Shown piece by piece: positions 34,564 to 43,768 of a stretch of 64,000 bases of DNA (position 1 is its first letter; every line of letters begins with the position of its first letter). Source of the DNA: JACMNW01 sp963708425 (lineage in GTDB: Bacteria > Pseudomonadota > Alphaproteobacteria > Rhodobacterales > Rhodobacteraceae); NCBI GenBank assembly GCA_963708425.1, contig OY970206.1, forward strand, positions 2,728,001-2,792,000, read 5' to 3'. The position numbers were made by a program, and so were the translations under genes. The notes under the pieces are model-generated. The model did no database searches. It was given only the letters and a program-made list of their open reading frames with translations, and was not told the origin of the DNA.

Positions 34564-36075
34564 ATGACCGCCACGTCCACCGATACCGTCTCGCCGGCGA
34601 TCAGGCTGGCGCATGTCTCCAAAGTGTTTGGCGGTGTGCGGGCACTTGATGACGTGGCGTTCGAGGTTGCCCCCGGCGAAGTTCACTGCCTTGCCGGCGA
34701 GAACGGCTGTGGAAAATCCACGCTGATCAAGATCATCACCGGCGTCTATACGCCCGAACCGGGGGCCATGATCGAGCTTTTCGGCGAGCCTGTCAGTACC
34801 ATCACCCCAGAGGCCGCCCGCCGCGCAGGTATCGCCGTTATCTGGCAGGATCTGGCGCTGTTTCCCGAAATGTCGGTGGCCGAAAACATCGCGTTTGAGA
34901 CGCTGTTGGGCAGTCGCCCGCGCGTCGTAAGTCACGCCGCCGTCCGCCGCGTGGCCGAAGCAGCACTGCAACGCCTGGGCGTGACGTTGAACCTTGATGC
35001 CCGGCTGCGCAGCCTGCCCATTGCTGAACGCCAGATCGTGGCGATTGCACGGGCACTGTCGCAAGATGCGCGGCTGATTTTCATGGATGAACCAACGGCA
35101 TCGCTGACCCAATCTGAAACTGACGCGCTTTTGGCCATCGTCCGCGTCCTTGCTGCGCGCGGAGTATCGGTGGTTTTCGTCAGTCATCGGTTGGCCGAAG
35201 TGTTGCAGATTGCGTCACGCGTTACGGTGCTTCGCGACGGGCGGCTGATTGGGGTCTATCCGACTGCAGGCATGACGCAATCGCACCTAACCGAACTGAT
35301 GACGGGCAAGACCTTTGATACCAACATCGCGGCGCAAGACAGGTCTGCCGCACCCCCGGTGCTGCAGGTGCGGGGTCTGAGCCGCGCAGGCGAGTTTCAC
35401 GACATTGATCTGACCATCCGGCAGGGCGAGGTGGTTGGCTTGACGGGACTGATCGGAGCAGGCCGCAGCGAACTTGGTCACACTCTGTTTGGCATGACCC
35501 TGCCAGATGGTGGCAGTATCACCCTGAACGGCCACCCGCTGAAGCTACGCTCGAACCGCGACGCGGTTGCCGCTGGCATCGCTTATGTTTCCGAGGACCG
35601 CCTGTCGCTTGGCCTGATCCAGCCGCAGTCGATTGCCGACAACACTGTCCTTGCCGTCCTGCCGCGCATCAGCGGCGCGACTGGCCTGCTGTCACAATCA
35701 ACAAAGGCCTCCACCGTCGCTCATTGGATCCGCGAACTTGCGATCAAGATCGGTCAACCCGGTGATGCCGTGTCGACCTTGTCAGGCGGCAATCAGCAGC
35801 GTGTCGTGCTGGCCAAATGGCTGGCGACCGAGCCCAAATTGCTGATCCTCGATAGCCCGACGGTGGGTGTGGATGTCGGCGCACGCGCGGGCATATTCCG
35901 CATCGTGCGCGATCTTGCGGCCAAGGGGCTTGCGATCCTGATGATTTCGGACGAGGTGCCAGAGGTGTATCTGAACGCCGATCGCGTGCTGCACATGGCG
36001 GGCGGGCGCATCGTGGGCGAACATGACCCGCACAAGACCACGATCCGCGAACTGGAGGCCGCGGTTTATGGCTAA
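34564..36075 (+). CDS. Sugar ABC transporter ATP-binding protein (two NBDs)
   Basis: A 503-residue tandem ATPase of the RbsA/LsrA type. NBD1 has Walker A GENGCGKST (about residue 46), a degenerate signature, and Walker B RLIFMDEPTASLT. NBD2 has a degenerate Walker A (GLIGAGRSE), a clean signature LSGGNQQRV, and a Walker B with Ser in place of the catalytic Glu (LLILDSPTVGVDVGAR). One competent and one degenerate site is usual for this subfamily. Its stop overlaps the next permease start by 8 bases. Confidence 0.95.
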   Translation: MTATSTDTVSPAIRLAHVSKVFGGVRALDDVAFEVAPGEVHCLAGENGCGKSTLIKIITGVYTPEPGAMIELFGEPVSTITPEAARRAGIAVIWQDLALFPEMSVAENIAFETLLGSRPRVVSHAAVRRVAEAALQRLGVTLNLDARLRSLPIAERQIVAIARALSQDARLIFMDEPTASLTQSETDALLAIVRVLAARGVSVVFVSHRLAEVLQIASRVTVLRDGRLIGVYPTAGMTQSHLTELMTGKTFDTNIAAQDRSAAPPVLQVRGLSRAGEFHDIDLTIRQGEVVGLTGLIGAGRSELGHTLFGMTLPDGGSITLNGHPLKLRSNRDAVAAGIAYVSEDRLSLGLIQPQSIADNTVLAVLPRISGATGLLSQSTKASTVAHWIRELAIKIGQPGDAVSTLSGGNQQRVVLAKWLATEPKLLILDSPTVGVDVGARAGIFRIVRDLAAKGLAILMISDEVPEVYLNADRVLHMAGGRIVGEHDPHKTTIRELEAAVYG

Positions 36076-37054
36076 CCTCTTGCGCGACTACCCAACCGAA
36101 ACGCGGCTTTTCGTCGTCTTGGTCGCCCTTTGCACGGGGCTGTCACTGAGCACTGACAGCTTTCTGACACTGGTGAACCTGTCATCGTTGATGAACAACT
36201 CGGCGGTCAACGTCATCTGGGCTGTCGGACTGCTGGTCGTTCTGGTGGCGGGGGGCATCGATATCTCGTTTGCGGTTGCAGCATCGGTCGTCCAGTATCT
36301 TGCCTTCTTCATCTTCGACGCAATCGGCGGCGGCAGCTGGACCATCGGCTTTGTCGTCGCGATTGCCCTTGGCACCCTGCTTGGCTTTATCAACGCGGGG
36401 CTGACCCACTATTTTCGCATCATTTCGATCGTCGTCACCATATCAACCTTCAACGCCTTTTTTGGCCTGCTGATGTTCTTCACCGCTGGTCGGTTCATTT
36501 ATGACCTGCCGAGTTGGTGGAACGCCCGTATCTTCATTTGGGAATACCAGACCGCCGGCGGCGCCTGGGCCGAACTGACCCTGAGCGTCGGCGTGATGCT
36601 GGTCTGCATGGCGGCCACCTGGGGCCTGTTGCGACATACCACGACGGGCCGTCAGCTTTACGCCTTTGGCGACAACCCCGAAGGTGCGCGTCGCCTTGGC
36701 ATCAACGTGGCCTTGATGCAGTTCATCGCCTTTGGCTGGATGGGCGCGATGGCGGGCATCGGCGGGCTGATGCAGGTCAACATCACGCGCGAGATTGTGC
36801 CGAATGCGCTGATCGGGCGCGAGTTGGACGTGCTGGCAGCAGTGGTGCTGGGTGGTGCGCGTCTTGGCGGAGGCAGGGGCACCGTCATCGGCTGTGTGCT
36901 GGGCGTGCTGCTGGTGGCTATCACCCAAAACGGGCTGAACCTGCTGGGCGTATCGCCCTATGCGTTCAAGATGGTCATTGGCGCGGTTATTCTGATCGCC
37001 ATCTCCACCTCCGGTGCGCGGCTGCTGCCAAAACGCAAGGGGGCGAACACATGA
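36068..37054 (+). CDS. Sugar ABC transporter permease 1
   Basis: A 328-residue RbsC/LsrC-type permease with about nine hydrophobic segments; the conserved loop NPEGARRLGINVALMQFIAFGWMGAMAGIGG is at about residues 208-238, quoted here by GDNPEGARRLGI. It begins inside the end of the ATPase gene and overlaps the next permease start by 4 bases (ATGA at 37051-37054). It forms a heteromeric channel with permease 2. Confidence 0.94.
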   Translation: MANLLRDYPTETRLFVVLVALCTGLSLSTDSFLTLVNLSSLMNNSAVNVIWAVGLLVVLVAGGIDISFAVAASVVQYLAFFIFDAIGGGSWTIGFVVAIALGTLLGFINAGLTHYFRIISIVVTISTFNAFFGLLMFFTAGRFIYDLPSWWNARIFIWEYQTAGGAWAELTLSVGVMLVCMAATWGLLRHTTTGRQLYAFGDNPEGARRLGINVALMQFIAFGWMGAMAGIGGLMQVNITREIVPNALIGRELDVLAAVVLGGARLGGGRGTVIGCVLGVLLVAITQNGLNLLGVSPYAFKMVIGAVILIAISTSGARLLPKRKGANT

Positions 37055-38034
37055 CGCGGCTGAAAGCTGTGCTTGGCACCGAAGTCACCTGGCTGCTTGG
37101 GTTTTTCGCGGTTGTTCTGATCGGCTTCGGCCTGTTTGCGCCCCGGTTTTTGAGTGCAGCCAACTTCGGCTCCATCGCGTTTCAACTGCCTGAACTTGGC
37201 CTGCTAACCCTTGCCATGCTGATCCCGATCATTTCGGGCGGCCTGAACCTAGCCATCATCTACACCGCAAATATCTGCGGCCTGACGCTTGCTTATATCC
37301 TGAATATAAACGGCGGCGTCGATGCGGGGCCAGAGGCGTTTTTGCTGGGCACCCTTGCAGCACTAGCCGTCGGCGCGTTGGCTGGTTTCGTGATGGGGGC
37401 CGTCATCGCCTATACTGGGGCGCATCCCATTCTAGTGTCGCTATCGATGATGATTTTCCTGCGCGGTCTGGGCGAGTTTCTGACGCGTGGTGGCGATATT
37501 TCGGGCTTTCCGGCTTTTCTACAGCCGCTGGGGCATGGGATGGTTTTTGGCATCCCGATCCCGCTGATCCTGTTTGTTGTCGCGGCGTTTGTCTGGCACA
37601 TCGTGCTGACCCGCACCCGGCATGGCTTTGCCGTCTATATGATCGGCTCGAATATCGAGGCTGCGCGGTATTCCGGTATCCACACCAAACGCACGCTGAC
37701 ACTGATTTACACGCTGTCGGGTCTGATGTGCGCCATTGCCGGTATCCTCATGCTGTCACGCTTCAATTCTGTCCGGGTCGGGCATGGCGAGGCGTTGCTG
37801 CTGGTGACCGTGCTGGCGTGCTTTCTGGGTGGCGTAGACCCGTTCGGCGGCTTTGGCCGCGTGGTGCCGGTGGTGATTGCGCTGGTGATCTTGCAAGTTC
37901 TGTCGTCCGGGCTGAACCTGCTGGGGGCCAATCAACACCTTTCCACCGCCGTATGGGGCATTTTCCTGATTGCTGTGATGATCATCCGCACTCTCGCCAG
38001 CCGATGGCGACCGCAACCCGCAAAGAAGGAGTAA
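37051..38034 (+). CDS. Sugar ABC transporter permease 2
   Basis: A 327-residue RbsC-type permease. Segments: PIISGGLNLAIIYTANICGLT, GSNIEAARYSGIHTKRTLTL and LACFLGGVDPFGGFGRV. The ATG at 37051 overlaps the previous stop; the frame is open far upstream, but only from 37051 does it resemble permeases. Downstream epimerase starts 5 bases after its stop. Confidence 0.94.
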   Translation: MTRLKAVLGTEVTWLLGFFAVVLIGFGLFAPRFLSAANFGSIAFQLPELGLLTLAMLIPIISGGLNLAIIYTANICGLTLAYILNINGGVDAGPEAFLLGTLAALAVGALAGFVMGAVIAYTGAHPILVSLSMMIFLRGLGEFLTRGGDISGFPAFLQPLGHGMVFGIPIPLILFVVAAFVWHIVLTRTRHGFAVYMIGSNIEAARYSGIHTKRTLTLIYTLSGLMCAIAGILMLSRFNSVRVGHGEALLLVTVLACFLGGVDPFGGFGRVVPVVIALVILQVLSSGLNLLGANQHLSTAVWGIFLIAVMIIRTLASRWRPQPAKKE

Positions 38035-38038
38035 CCCG

Positions 38039-38887
38039 ATGCAAGGCTTTGGCGTACATACAAGCATGTGGACCATGAACTGGGACCGCGCGGGGGCAGA
38101 ACGCACCGTGGCGGCGGCAGCAGCGTACAAGATGGATTTCATCGAAATAGCGCTGCTGAACGCGCCTGCGGTGGATGCGCCCCACACCCGCGCGCTGCTG
38201 GAGAAACACTCGATGCGTGCGGTTTGCTCGCTGGGTTTGCCGCAGGCCAATTGGGCCTCGGTCAACCCGGAAGGTGCTATCGCGCATCTGATCCAAGCCA
38301 TCGACAAGACGGCCGCCATGGGGGCCGAGGCGCTGTCGGGCGTGACCTATGGCGGGATTGGCGAACGCACGGGTGTGCCGCCGACGATGGCGGAATACGA
38401 CAACATCGCCCGCGCTTTAGGGGCCGCGGCAAAACATGCCAAAACGCGAGGGATCGCTTTTGGTATCGAACCGGTGAACCGCTATGAGAGCCATTTGATC
38501 AACACCGGTTGGCAAGCCAAGTGGATGATCGAGAAGGTGGGGGCGGATAACATTTTCATCCACCTTGATACCTATCACATGAATATCGAAGAAAAGGGCG
38601 CGGGCAACGGCATTCTGGATGCGCGCGACCACCTGCGCTACATCCACCTGTCGGAAAGCGACCGTGGCACACCCGGTGAAGGCACCTGCGACTGGAACGA
38701 GATTTATGCGACGCTGGCCGCGATTGGGTTCAAGGGGGGGCTTGCGATGGAAAGCTTCATCAACATGCCAGCCGAAGTGGCTTATGGCCTGGCCGTGTGG
38801 CGGCCGGTGGCCCCCAGCTTTGAGGCGGTGATGGACAACGGCCTGCCTTTCCTGCGCAACAAGGCGCGGCAGTATCGTCTGCTTTGA
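38039..38887 (+). CDS. D-tagatose/D-psicose 3-epimerase-like sugar isomerase
   Basis: A 282-residue TIM-barrel (xylose-isomerase-like) protein. Metal ligands of ketose 3-epimerases are visible: Glu in GIEPVNRYESHLIN (about residue 150), Asp in IHLDTYHMNIEE (about 183), His in YIHLSESDRG (about 209) and Glu in GLAMESFINMP (about 244). It is the fifth gene of the transporter operon and probably acts on the imported sugar, epimerising a ketose at C3. Sequence cannot fix which ketose. Confidence 0.88.
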   Translation: MQGFGVHTSMWTMNWDRAGAERTVAAAAAYKMDFIEIALLNAPAVDAPHTRALLEKHSMRAVCSLGLPQANWASVNPEGAIAHLIQAIDKTAAMGAEALSGVTYGGIGERTGVPPTMAEYDNIARALGAAAKHAKTRGIAFGIEPVNRYESHLINTGWQAKWMIEKVGADNIFIHLDTYHMNIEEKGAGNGILDARDHLRYIHLSESDRGTPGEGTCDWNEIYATLAAIGFKGGLAMESFINMPAEVAYGLAVWRPVAPSFEAVMDNGLPFLRNKARQYRLL

Positions 38888-39058
38888 GGCGGCTGGCCCA
38901 CATTGGGGGGGCCGTGCAACGTTGTGGCTAACAGCAGGGATTGCCTGACCAATCAGAATGCGCTTACCCCACGCTTCCCCAATTTACGTCGCTATACCCG
39001 GAAAGCAAAAAGCGCCCTCGGGGGGCGCTTCTTGAAGCCTTGATCTTATTCGTCCAAC
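38888..39058. other. Chromosomal flank of the integrated element
   Basis: No gene seen. It holds the minus-strand terminator at 39007-39030 that originally served tRNA-Gly, which supports this stretch being native chromosome left of the insertion. Confidence 0.5.
39007..39030 (-). terminator. Terminator downstream of the tRNA-Gly remnant
   Basis: A perfect 8-bp stem (39010-39017 with 39023-39030) has a 5-base loop. Read on the minus strand it is followed by TTTTT (39011-39007). It lies about 30 bases past the 3' end of the tRNA-Gly fragment, as expected for a tRNA terminator. Confidence 0.75.
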
Positions 39059-39103
39059 TGGAGCGGGCGAAGAGATTCGAACTCTCGACCCTAACCTTGG
39101 CAA
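39059..39103 (-). other. Attachment site: 3' half of tRNA-Gly (GCC)
   Basis: Read on the minus strand, these 45 nt form the anticodon loop TTGCCAA (anticodon GCC), the 3' anticodon stem, the variable loop, a full T arm (TTCGAAT loop) and the acceptor 3' strand ending in CCA. The 5' half is absent beyond 39103, where the sequence stops resembling a tRNA. An integrase gene begins 260 bases away. This is the classic attachment site left by tRNA-targeting tyrosine integrases. An intact tRNA-Gly should lie at the far end of the element; I did not find it in this window. Confidence 0.85.
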
Positions 39104-39362
39104 CTGTCTCCCGCCATTTTCGCCAGAGCAAGTTTTCTTACGCCATAGTTCGAAAAAATACTGCATATCAATAGGTTGTATTGACGGATCGGTCGTCGTC
39201 AGTGCGCTGAAACCCGCCCTGATATCCCGTCAACTGCTTCCCCCCTGCTTCCCCGGCCATGCTGCACCTGCACGAGGAAGCAGATCAAACCGATCGCGAG
39301 CACCTCCATGAGGTCTACGAACCGTTCTGGATGTCGATGACAAGGGCGAAAGGACCCAACAA

Positions 39363-39932
39363 ATGCCAAGACTGACCAAAAGAACTGTTGATGCGCTGCA
39401 TCCGAGACCTGGCTCCGATCTGTTCGCGTGGGACACAGAGCTCCGCGGCTTCGGCGTGAGGGTGAAGCCGAGCGGGACAAAGACGTTTCTGATCCAATAT
39501 CGCAACGAGGAGGGCCGTACCCGTCGTTGTGTGATCGGCCAGTTCGGAGTTTTGACTGTCGAAATCGCGCGTATCCTGGCGCAGAAGAAGCTGGCGGCGG
39601 TTGTCGACGGGCGCGATCCATCTGCTGAACGGCGTGCTGCGCGTGAGGGCATGACGATCGCGGAGGTTTGCGACTGGTATCTTGAAGAGGCTGGCTCAGG
39701 ACGGCGGTTGGGGCGCAATCGGCGACCGATCAAAGCATCTTCCGTGGCGGGCGATCGCGGGCGTATCGAAACGCACATCAAACCGTTAATCGGCACTCGG
39801 ATGATCAGCCAGCTGAAACTGGTCGATATTGAACGCCTGCAGGCTGATATTGCGGGCGGCAAAACGGCGCGAACCAAGCGATCGGGGCACGGCGGGCAGA
39901 CTTCGGGCGGTGCTGGTGTTGCAGGGCGATCT
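39363..39932 (+). pseudogene. Tyrosine integrase, truncated before the catalytic domain
   Basis: About 187 native residues remain: the N-terminal arm/DUF4102 domain (MPRLTKRTVDALHPRPGSDLFAWD, cited by its start; FLIQYRNEEGRTRR) and the SAM-like core-binding domain (MTIAEVCDWYLEEA, IETHIKPLIGTRMISQL). It breaks at GGAGVAGR (about 39932), before any Arg-His-x-x-Arg or Tyr active-site residue. The frame runs on to 40061 only through antisense trbE sequence. It cannot be catalytic. Its position beside the tRNA-Gly remnant identifies it as the element's own integrase. Confidence 0.88.
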
Positions 39933-42183
39933 CGCCAAGGCCGAGATCAAACAGGCGATTGCCGCGCCGGGACTGGCAGTAATAGTCGCGCTTCGGTGTT
40001 GCCTGGGCCAGAATCTCGATCTGGCGGTCGTTCAGACCAAACCGGCGATAGATGCCCATGATCTGAGGCTCGACGGCGCGTTCATTGGGCAGGAACAGCC
40101 GGGTCGGGCAGCTTTCGATCAAGGCCAGGGCAATGGCGCTGCCGTCGATGTCTGACAGGGATTGGGTGGCAAAGACGACGCTCGCGTTCTTCTTGCGCAG
40201 GGTCTTCAGCCATTCGCGGAGCTGACCTGCGAAGCCGTCATCGTCGAGCGCCAGCCAGCCTTCGTCAATGATCAGTAGCGTCGGCGATCCATCGAGCTGC
40301 GCTTCGATTCGGTGGAAGAGATAGGCCAGAACGGCAGGCGCCGCGCCGGTGCCGATCAAGCCTTCGGTCTCGAAGACCTGAACCGCTGCGGCGCCAAGTT
40401 GTTCAATCTCGGCATCCAGCAGACGACCGAAGGGACCGCCTAGGCAATAGGGTTGCAAGGCGCGTTTGATGTCGAGAGATTGCAGCAAGACGACGAGGCC
40501 GGTCAGGGTGCGCTCGCCGATCGGGGCGGAGGCGAGCGAGGAGAGGGCAGACCACAAGTGATCCTTGACCTCTGGTGTAACGGCAACGCCTTCGCGGGCC
40601 AGCATATCGGCGATCCAGCCAGCCGCCCAACTGCGCTTAGTTGCATCGTCGATCTGCGCGAGGGGCTGCAGGGCGACCGGCTCGGCCGTATCGTCCGACA
40701 AGGCTCCGCCCAGATCGTGCCAATCGCCGCCCATTGCTAGGGCCGCTGCGCGGATCGAGCCGCCGAAATCAAATGCAAAGACCTGCGCACCCGCATAGCG
40801 GCGAAACTGCAGGACCGATTTGCCCGCCCCGGTCGGGCCGATCACCAAGGTATGCCCGACATCTCCAACATGCAGCGAAAGCCGGAATGGGGTCGAGCCC
40901 TCGGTTTGACCGAAGAGCAGTGCGGGGGCCGCAAGATGATCGTCTCGCGCCTCACCGGCCCAGACCGCAGAGAGCGGGATCATATGGGCTAGGTTAAGGG
41001 TCGAGACCGGCGGTTGGCGGACGTTGGAGTAGACTTGGCCGGGCAGCGAGCCGAGCCAGGCCTCCACGGCGTTGGCTGTCTCGACGATGCAGGTGAAGTC
41101 ACGGCCTTGGATGACCTTCTCGACAAGTCGCAGCTTTTCCTCCGCGATGCGCGGATCAGCGTCCCAGACGGTCACCGTCGCGGTAACATACGCCTCGCCG
41201 ATCAGATCGGTACCAAGTTCCTGCAGGGCCTCATCAGCATCCATCGCTTTATTACTGGCGTCGCTGTCGAGGAGCGCCGAGGCCTCGTTGGTCATGATCT
41301 CCTTCAGGATCGCCGCGACTGACTTGCGCTTGGCAAACCATTGCCGCCGAATCTTGGTCAGCAGCCGCGTCGCGTTGGTCTTGTCGAGCAGAATGGCGCG
41401 GGTGGACCAGCGATGGGGGAAGGCAAGCCAGTTGAGATCGTCGAGGATGCCGGGCGTGGTGGCTGTTGGAAATCCGGTGATGGTTAGCACGCGCAGATGG
41501 GCGCTGCCCAGCATCGGGGCGAGCCCGCCGGCCAGCGGCTGGTCCGCGAGCAACGCATCAAGATGCATCGGGACTTCGGGCACGCGGACGCGCTGGACAT
41601 TGGTTGAAATGGTCGAATGCAGATAGGTCAGCGTCTGGGCATCATCGAGCCAGGCGCAGTCCGGCATGAAGCCTTCAATGAGCTGCAGCACCCGATCTGT
41701 GCGATCAACGAACCCGGCAAGGGTTTCGCGGGCATCCGCCCCTGCGGCGTGATCACGGCCTTCGTAGAGGAAGCGCTCGGCGCGCGCCGCCTCCTCGGCA
41801 GGCGGCAGGAAAAGCAGAGTCAGGAAATAGCGGGATTCGAAGTGAGCGCCCACTTCTTCGAATTGTGCCTTGCGTTCAATATCGACCAGAGCAGAGGCGG
41901 CATCGGGAAAGCGGCTGTCGGGATAGGAACCGGCGGGGACGCGCTGCGCCTCGACGAACACCGCCCAACCAGAACCAAGGCGCCGCAGCGCATTGTTGAT
42001 GCGACCCGCCACTGCGACCAGTTCGGCGGGCACTGCGCTGTCGAGATCAGGGCCGCGAAACTGCGCCGTGCGCTGGAAAGATCCGTCCTTGTTCAGAACG
42101 ACACCCTCACGGACCAACGCTGCCCAGGGCAGAAAGTCGGCCAAATGGTTCGAGGAGCGGCGATACTCTGCAAGGTTCATCAT
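39805..42183 (-). pseudogene. trbE: TrbE/VirB4-family conjugation ATPase, 3'-truncated
   Basis: Residues 1 to about 752 are a TrbE-type T4SS ATPase: MNLAEYRRSSNHLADFLPWA, Walker A GPTGAGKSV (about residue 455), Walker B TLLIIDEGWLALDDD, and KRDYYCQSRRGNRLFDLGLGEIAL. The native C-terminus (about 60 residues) is lost at about 39921, and the last ~40 residues come from the antisense integrase. Just after Walker A, SVL is followed directly by QFRRY, where family members I recall have about six more residues (LALMAL-like), suggesting an in-frame 18-base deletion. The protein is very unlikely to work. Confidence 0.85.
39921..39932. other. Deletion junction between int and trbE
   Basis: Up to about 39930 the plus strand reads as integrase (GVAGR). 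From about 39921 the minus strand reads as trbE (GEIAL at its break). The two shared readings overlap in a short stretch, CAGGGCGAT, consistent with a deletion through microhomology that removed the integrase 3' half and the trbE 3' end plus all genes between. Confidence 0.6.
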
Positions 42184-42186
42184 CCT

Positions 42187-42456
42187 TCACACTCCGAGAT
42201 GGCCAGGGATACGCAGATGGCGGCGCACGACATCGACGAAGAGCGGATCGCGCTTGGCGGCCCAGACCGCTGCGAAATGTCTGATTGCCCAGATCAGAAT
42301 GCCGACCAGCCAGAGGCGCAGGCCCAGACCCACGGCTGCGGCAAGCGTGCCATTGGCAATGGCGATCGCGCGCGGCGCACCGCCCAGAAGGATCGGTTCG
42401 GTCAGCGCCCGGTGCACGGGGATTGTGAAGCCAGGAACAGGATCGGCATGGTCCAT
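42187..42456 (-). CDS. trbD: TrbD conjugal transfer protein
   Basis: A protein of 89 residues, close to TrbD/VirB3: MDHADPVPGFTIPVHRALTEPILLGGAPRAIAI, quoted by PGFTIPVHRALTEPILLGG, with one or two hydrophobic helices in the middle. It is a small inner-membrane component of the trb type IV secretion system. The ATG overlaps the trbC stop (TGATG at 42456) and the stop lies 3 bases before trbE. It appears intact but the rest of the system is missing. Confidence 0.88.
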   Translation of the reverse strand: MDHADPVPGFTIPVHRALTEPILLGGAPRAIAIANGTLAAAVGLGLRLWLVGILIWAIRHFAAVWAAKRDPLFVDVVRRHLRIPGHLGV

Positions 42457-42788
42457 CAGATCACCGCCCCACCACCGAAGGAGAAGAAGGATAGGAAGAA
42501 ACTCGATGCGGCAAAGGCGATCGACAGGCCGAAGACGATCTGAATCAATCGCCGCGCACCGCCCGACGTGTCGCCGAATGCAAGCGTCAGGCCGGTGATG
42601 ATGATGATCATCACGGCAATGATCTTGGCGACCGGGCCTTCGATGGATTCGAGGATGGATTGCAGCGGCGCTTCCCACGGCATCGAGGACCCCGCAGCTT
42701 GGGCCGTTGTGGCCAAGGCCAGTGTGACTGCGGCAGCAAGGCCAAAGACTGGAATGGGGTGGTATGAATGTGTGCGGGACCTGAGCAT
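42456..42788 (-). CDS. trbC: TrbC conjugal transfer pilin-like protein
   Basis: A 110-residue TrbC/VirB2-type protein. A signal peptide ends near AQAAGSSMPWE, and two hydrophobic helices follow (IIAVMIIIITGLTLAFGDTSGG and IVFGLSIAFAASSFFLSFF). TrbC is the pilus subunit precursor of conjugative systems. It overlaps trbB (start 42788) and trbD, which preserves the canonical trbBCDE order. Confidence 0.9.
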   Translation of the reverse strand: MLRSRTHSYHPIPVFGLAAAVTLALATTAQAAGSSMPWEAPLQSILESIEGPVAKIIAVMIIIITGLTLAFGDTSGGARRLIQIVFGLSIAFAASSFFLSFFSFGGGAVI

Positions 42789-43768
42789 CAGGCGGCTCCT
42801 TCTGAAGACTGAATTGCGTGGGTGAGGACGTAGTCGCCGGTCGGGCCGAGACCCGTGACGCGGGCAAGCTCGATGAGGCGGCGGGAGGTGCCGCGCCCTG
42901 CAAGAACGGCGATCACATGGATCGTCTCGGCGATCAGCGCGCGGGGCACGGTGACGACGGCTTCCTGAATCAACTGCTCCAGACGGCGCAGCGCCCCGAT
43001 GGCGCTGCCTGCATGGATTGTGCCAATGCCGCCGGGGTGGCCCGTGCCCCAGGCCTTCAACAGGTCGAGCGCTTCGGGGCCGCGCACCTCGCCAATGGGA
43101 ATGCGGTCAGGGCGCAACCGCAGGCTGGAACGGACCAGATCAGAGAGCGACGCGACACCATCCTTGGTCCGCAAGGCCACGAGGTTCGGGGCGGCGCATT
43201 GCAGCTCGCGGGTGTCTTCAATCAGCACTACGCGGTCACCGGATTTGGCGACCTCGGCCAGAAGCGCATTGGTCAGGGTGGTCTTGCCAGTCGAGGTGCC
43301 ACCGGCGACGAGGATGTTCTGGCGGGCGGCGACGGCGTTGCGGAGGCACACTGCTTCGTCACCGGACATGATACTTGCGGCGACATAGTCGGCGAGCGTG
43401 AAGACGGCGACGGCGGGTTTGCGGATCGCAAAGGTGGGGGCGGTCACGACGGGCGGCAGCAGGCCCTCAAAGCGCTCGCCGGTTTCCGGCAATTCGGCAG
43501 ACACGCGCGGCGCTCCGGCATGAACTTCGGCACCGACATGATGGGCGACCAGCCGGACGATCCGCTCGCCGTCGGCGGCAGACAGCCGTTCATCGGTCGC
43601 GCAAAGCCCTTCGGACAGCCGGTCGATCCAGAGCCGCCCATCCGGATTGAGCATGACCTCGACGACCTGCGGGTCTTCGAGATATCCCGCGATCGCTGGG
43701 CCAAGTGCTGTGCGCAGCATGCGGCTGCCGCGTGAAAGCGCCTCGGATTGGTGAAAGGAAATCGTCAT
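42788..43768 (-). CDS. trbB: TrbB conjugal transfer secretion ATPase
   Basis: A 326-residue VirB11-type ATPase. Walker A GGTSTGKTTLTNALL, the Asp box VVLIEDTRELQC, PDRIPIGEVRGPEALDLLKAWGTGHPGGIGTIHAG and His box are intact. The ATG at 43768 is preferred (GGGG about 8 bases upstream); ATG 43774 and GTG 43795 are also in frame. It is the first gene of the remaining trb fragment; the usual upstream traG and regulator genes are missing. Confidence 0.92.
   Translation of the reverse strand: MTISFHQSEALSRGSRMLRTALGPAIAGYLEDPQVVEVMLNPDGRLWIDRLSEGLCATDERLSAADGERIVRLVAHHVGAEVHAGAPRVSAELPETGERFEGLLPPVVTAPTFAIRKPAVAVFTLADYVAASIMSGDEAVCLRNAVAARQNILVAGGTSTGKTTLTNALLAEVAKSGDRVVLIEDTRELQCAAPNLVALRTKDGVASLSDLVRSSLRLRPDRIPIGEVRGPEALDLLKAWGTGHPGGIGTIHAGSAIGALRRLEQLIQEAVVTVPRALIAETIHVIAVLAGRGTSRRLIELARVTGLGPTGDYVLTHAIQSSEGAA

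Noticed and set aside
39933..40061. Continuation of the integrase frame
   Set aside because: This part is antisense trbE, not integrase.
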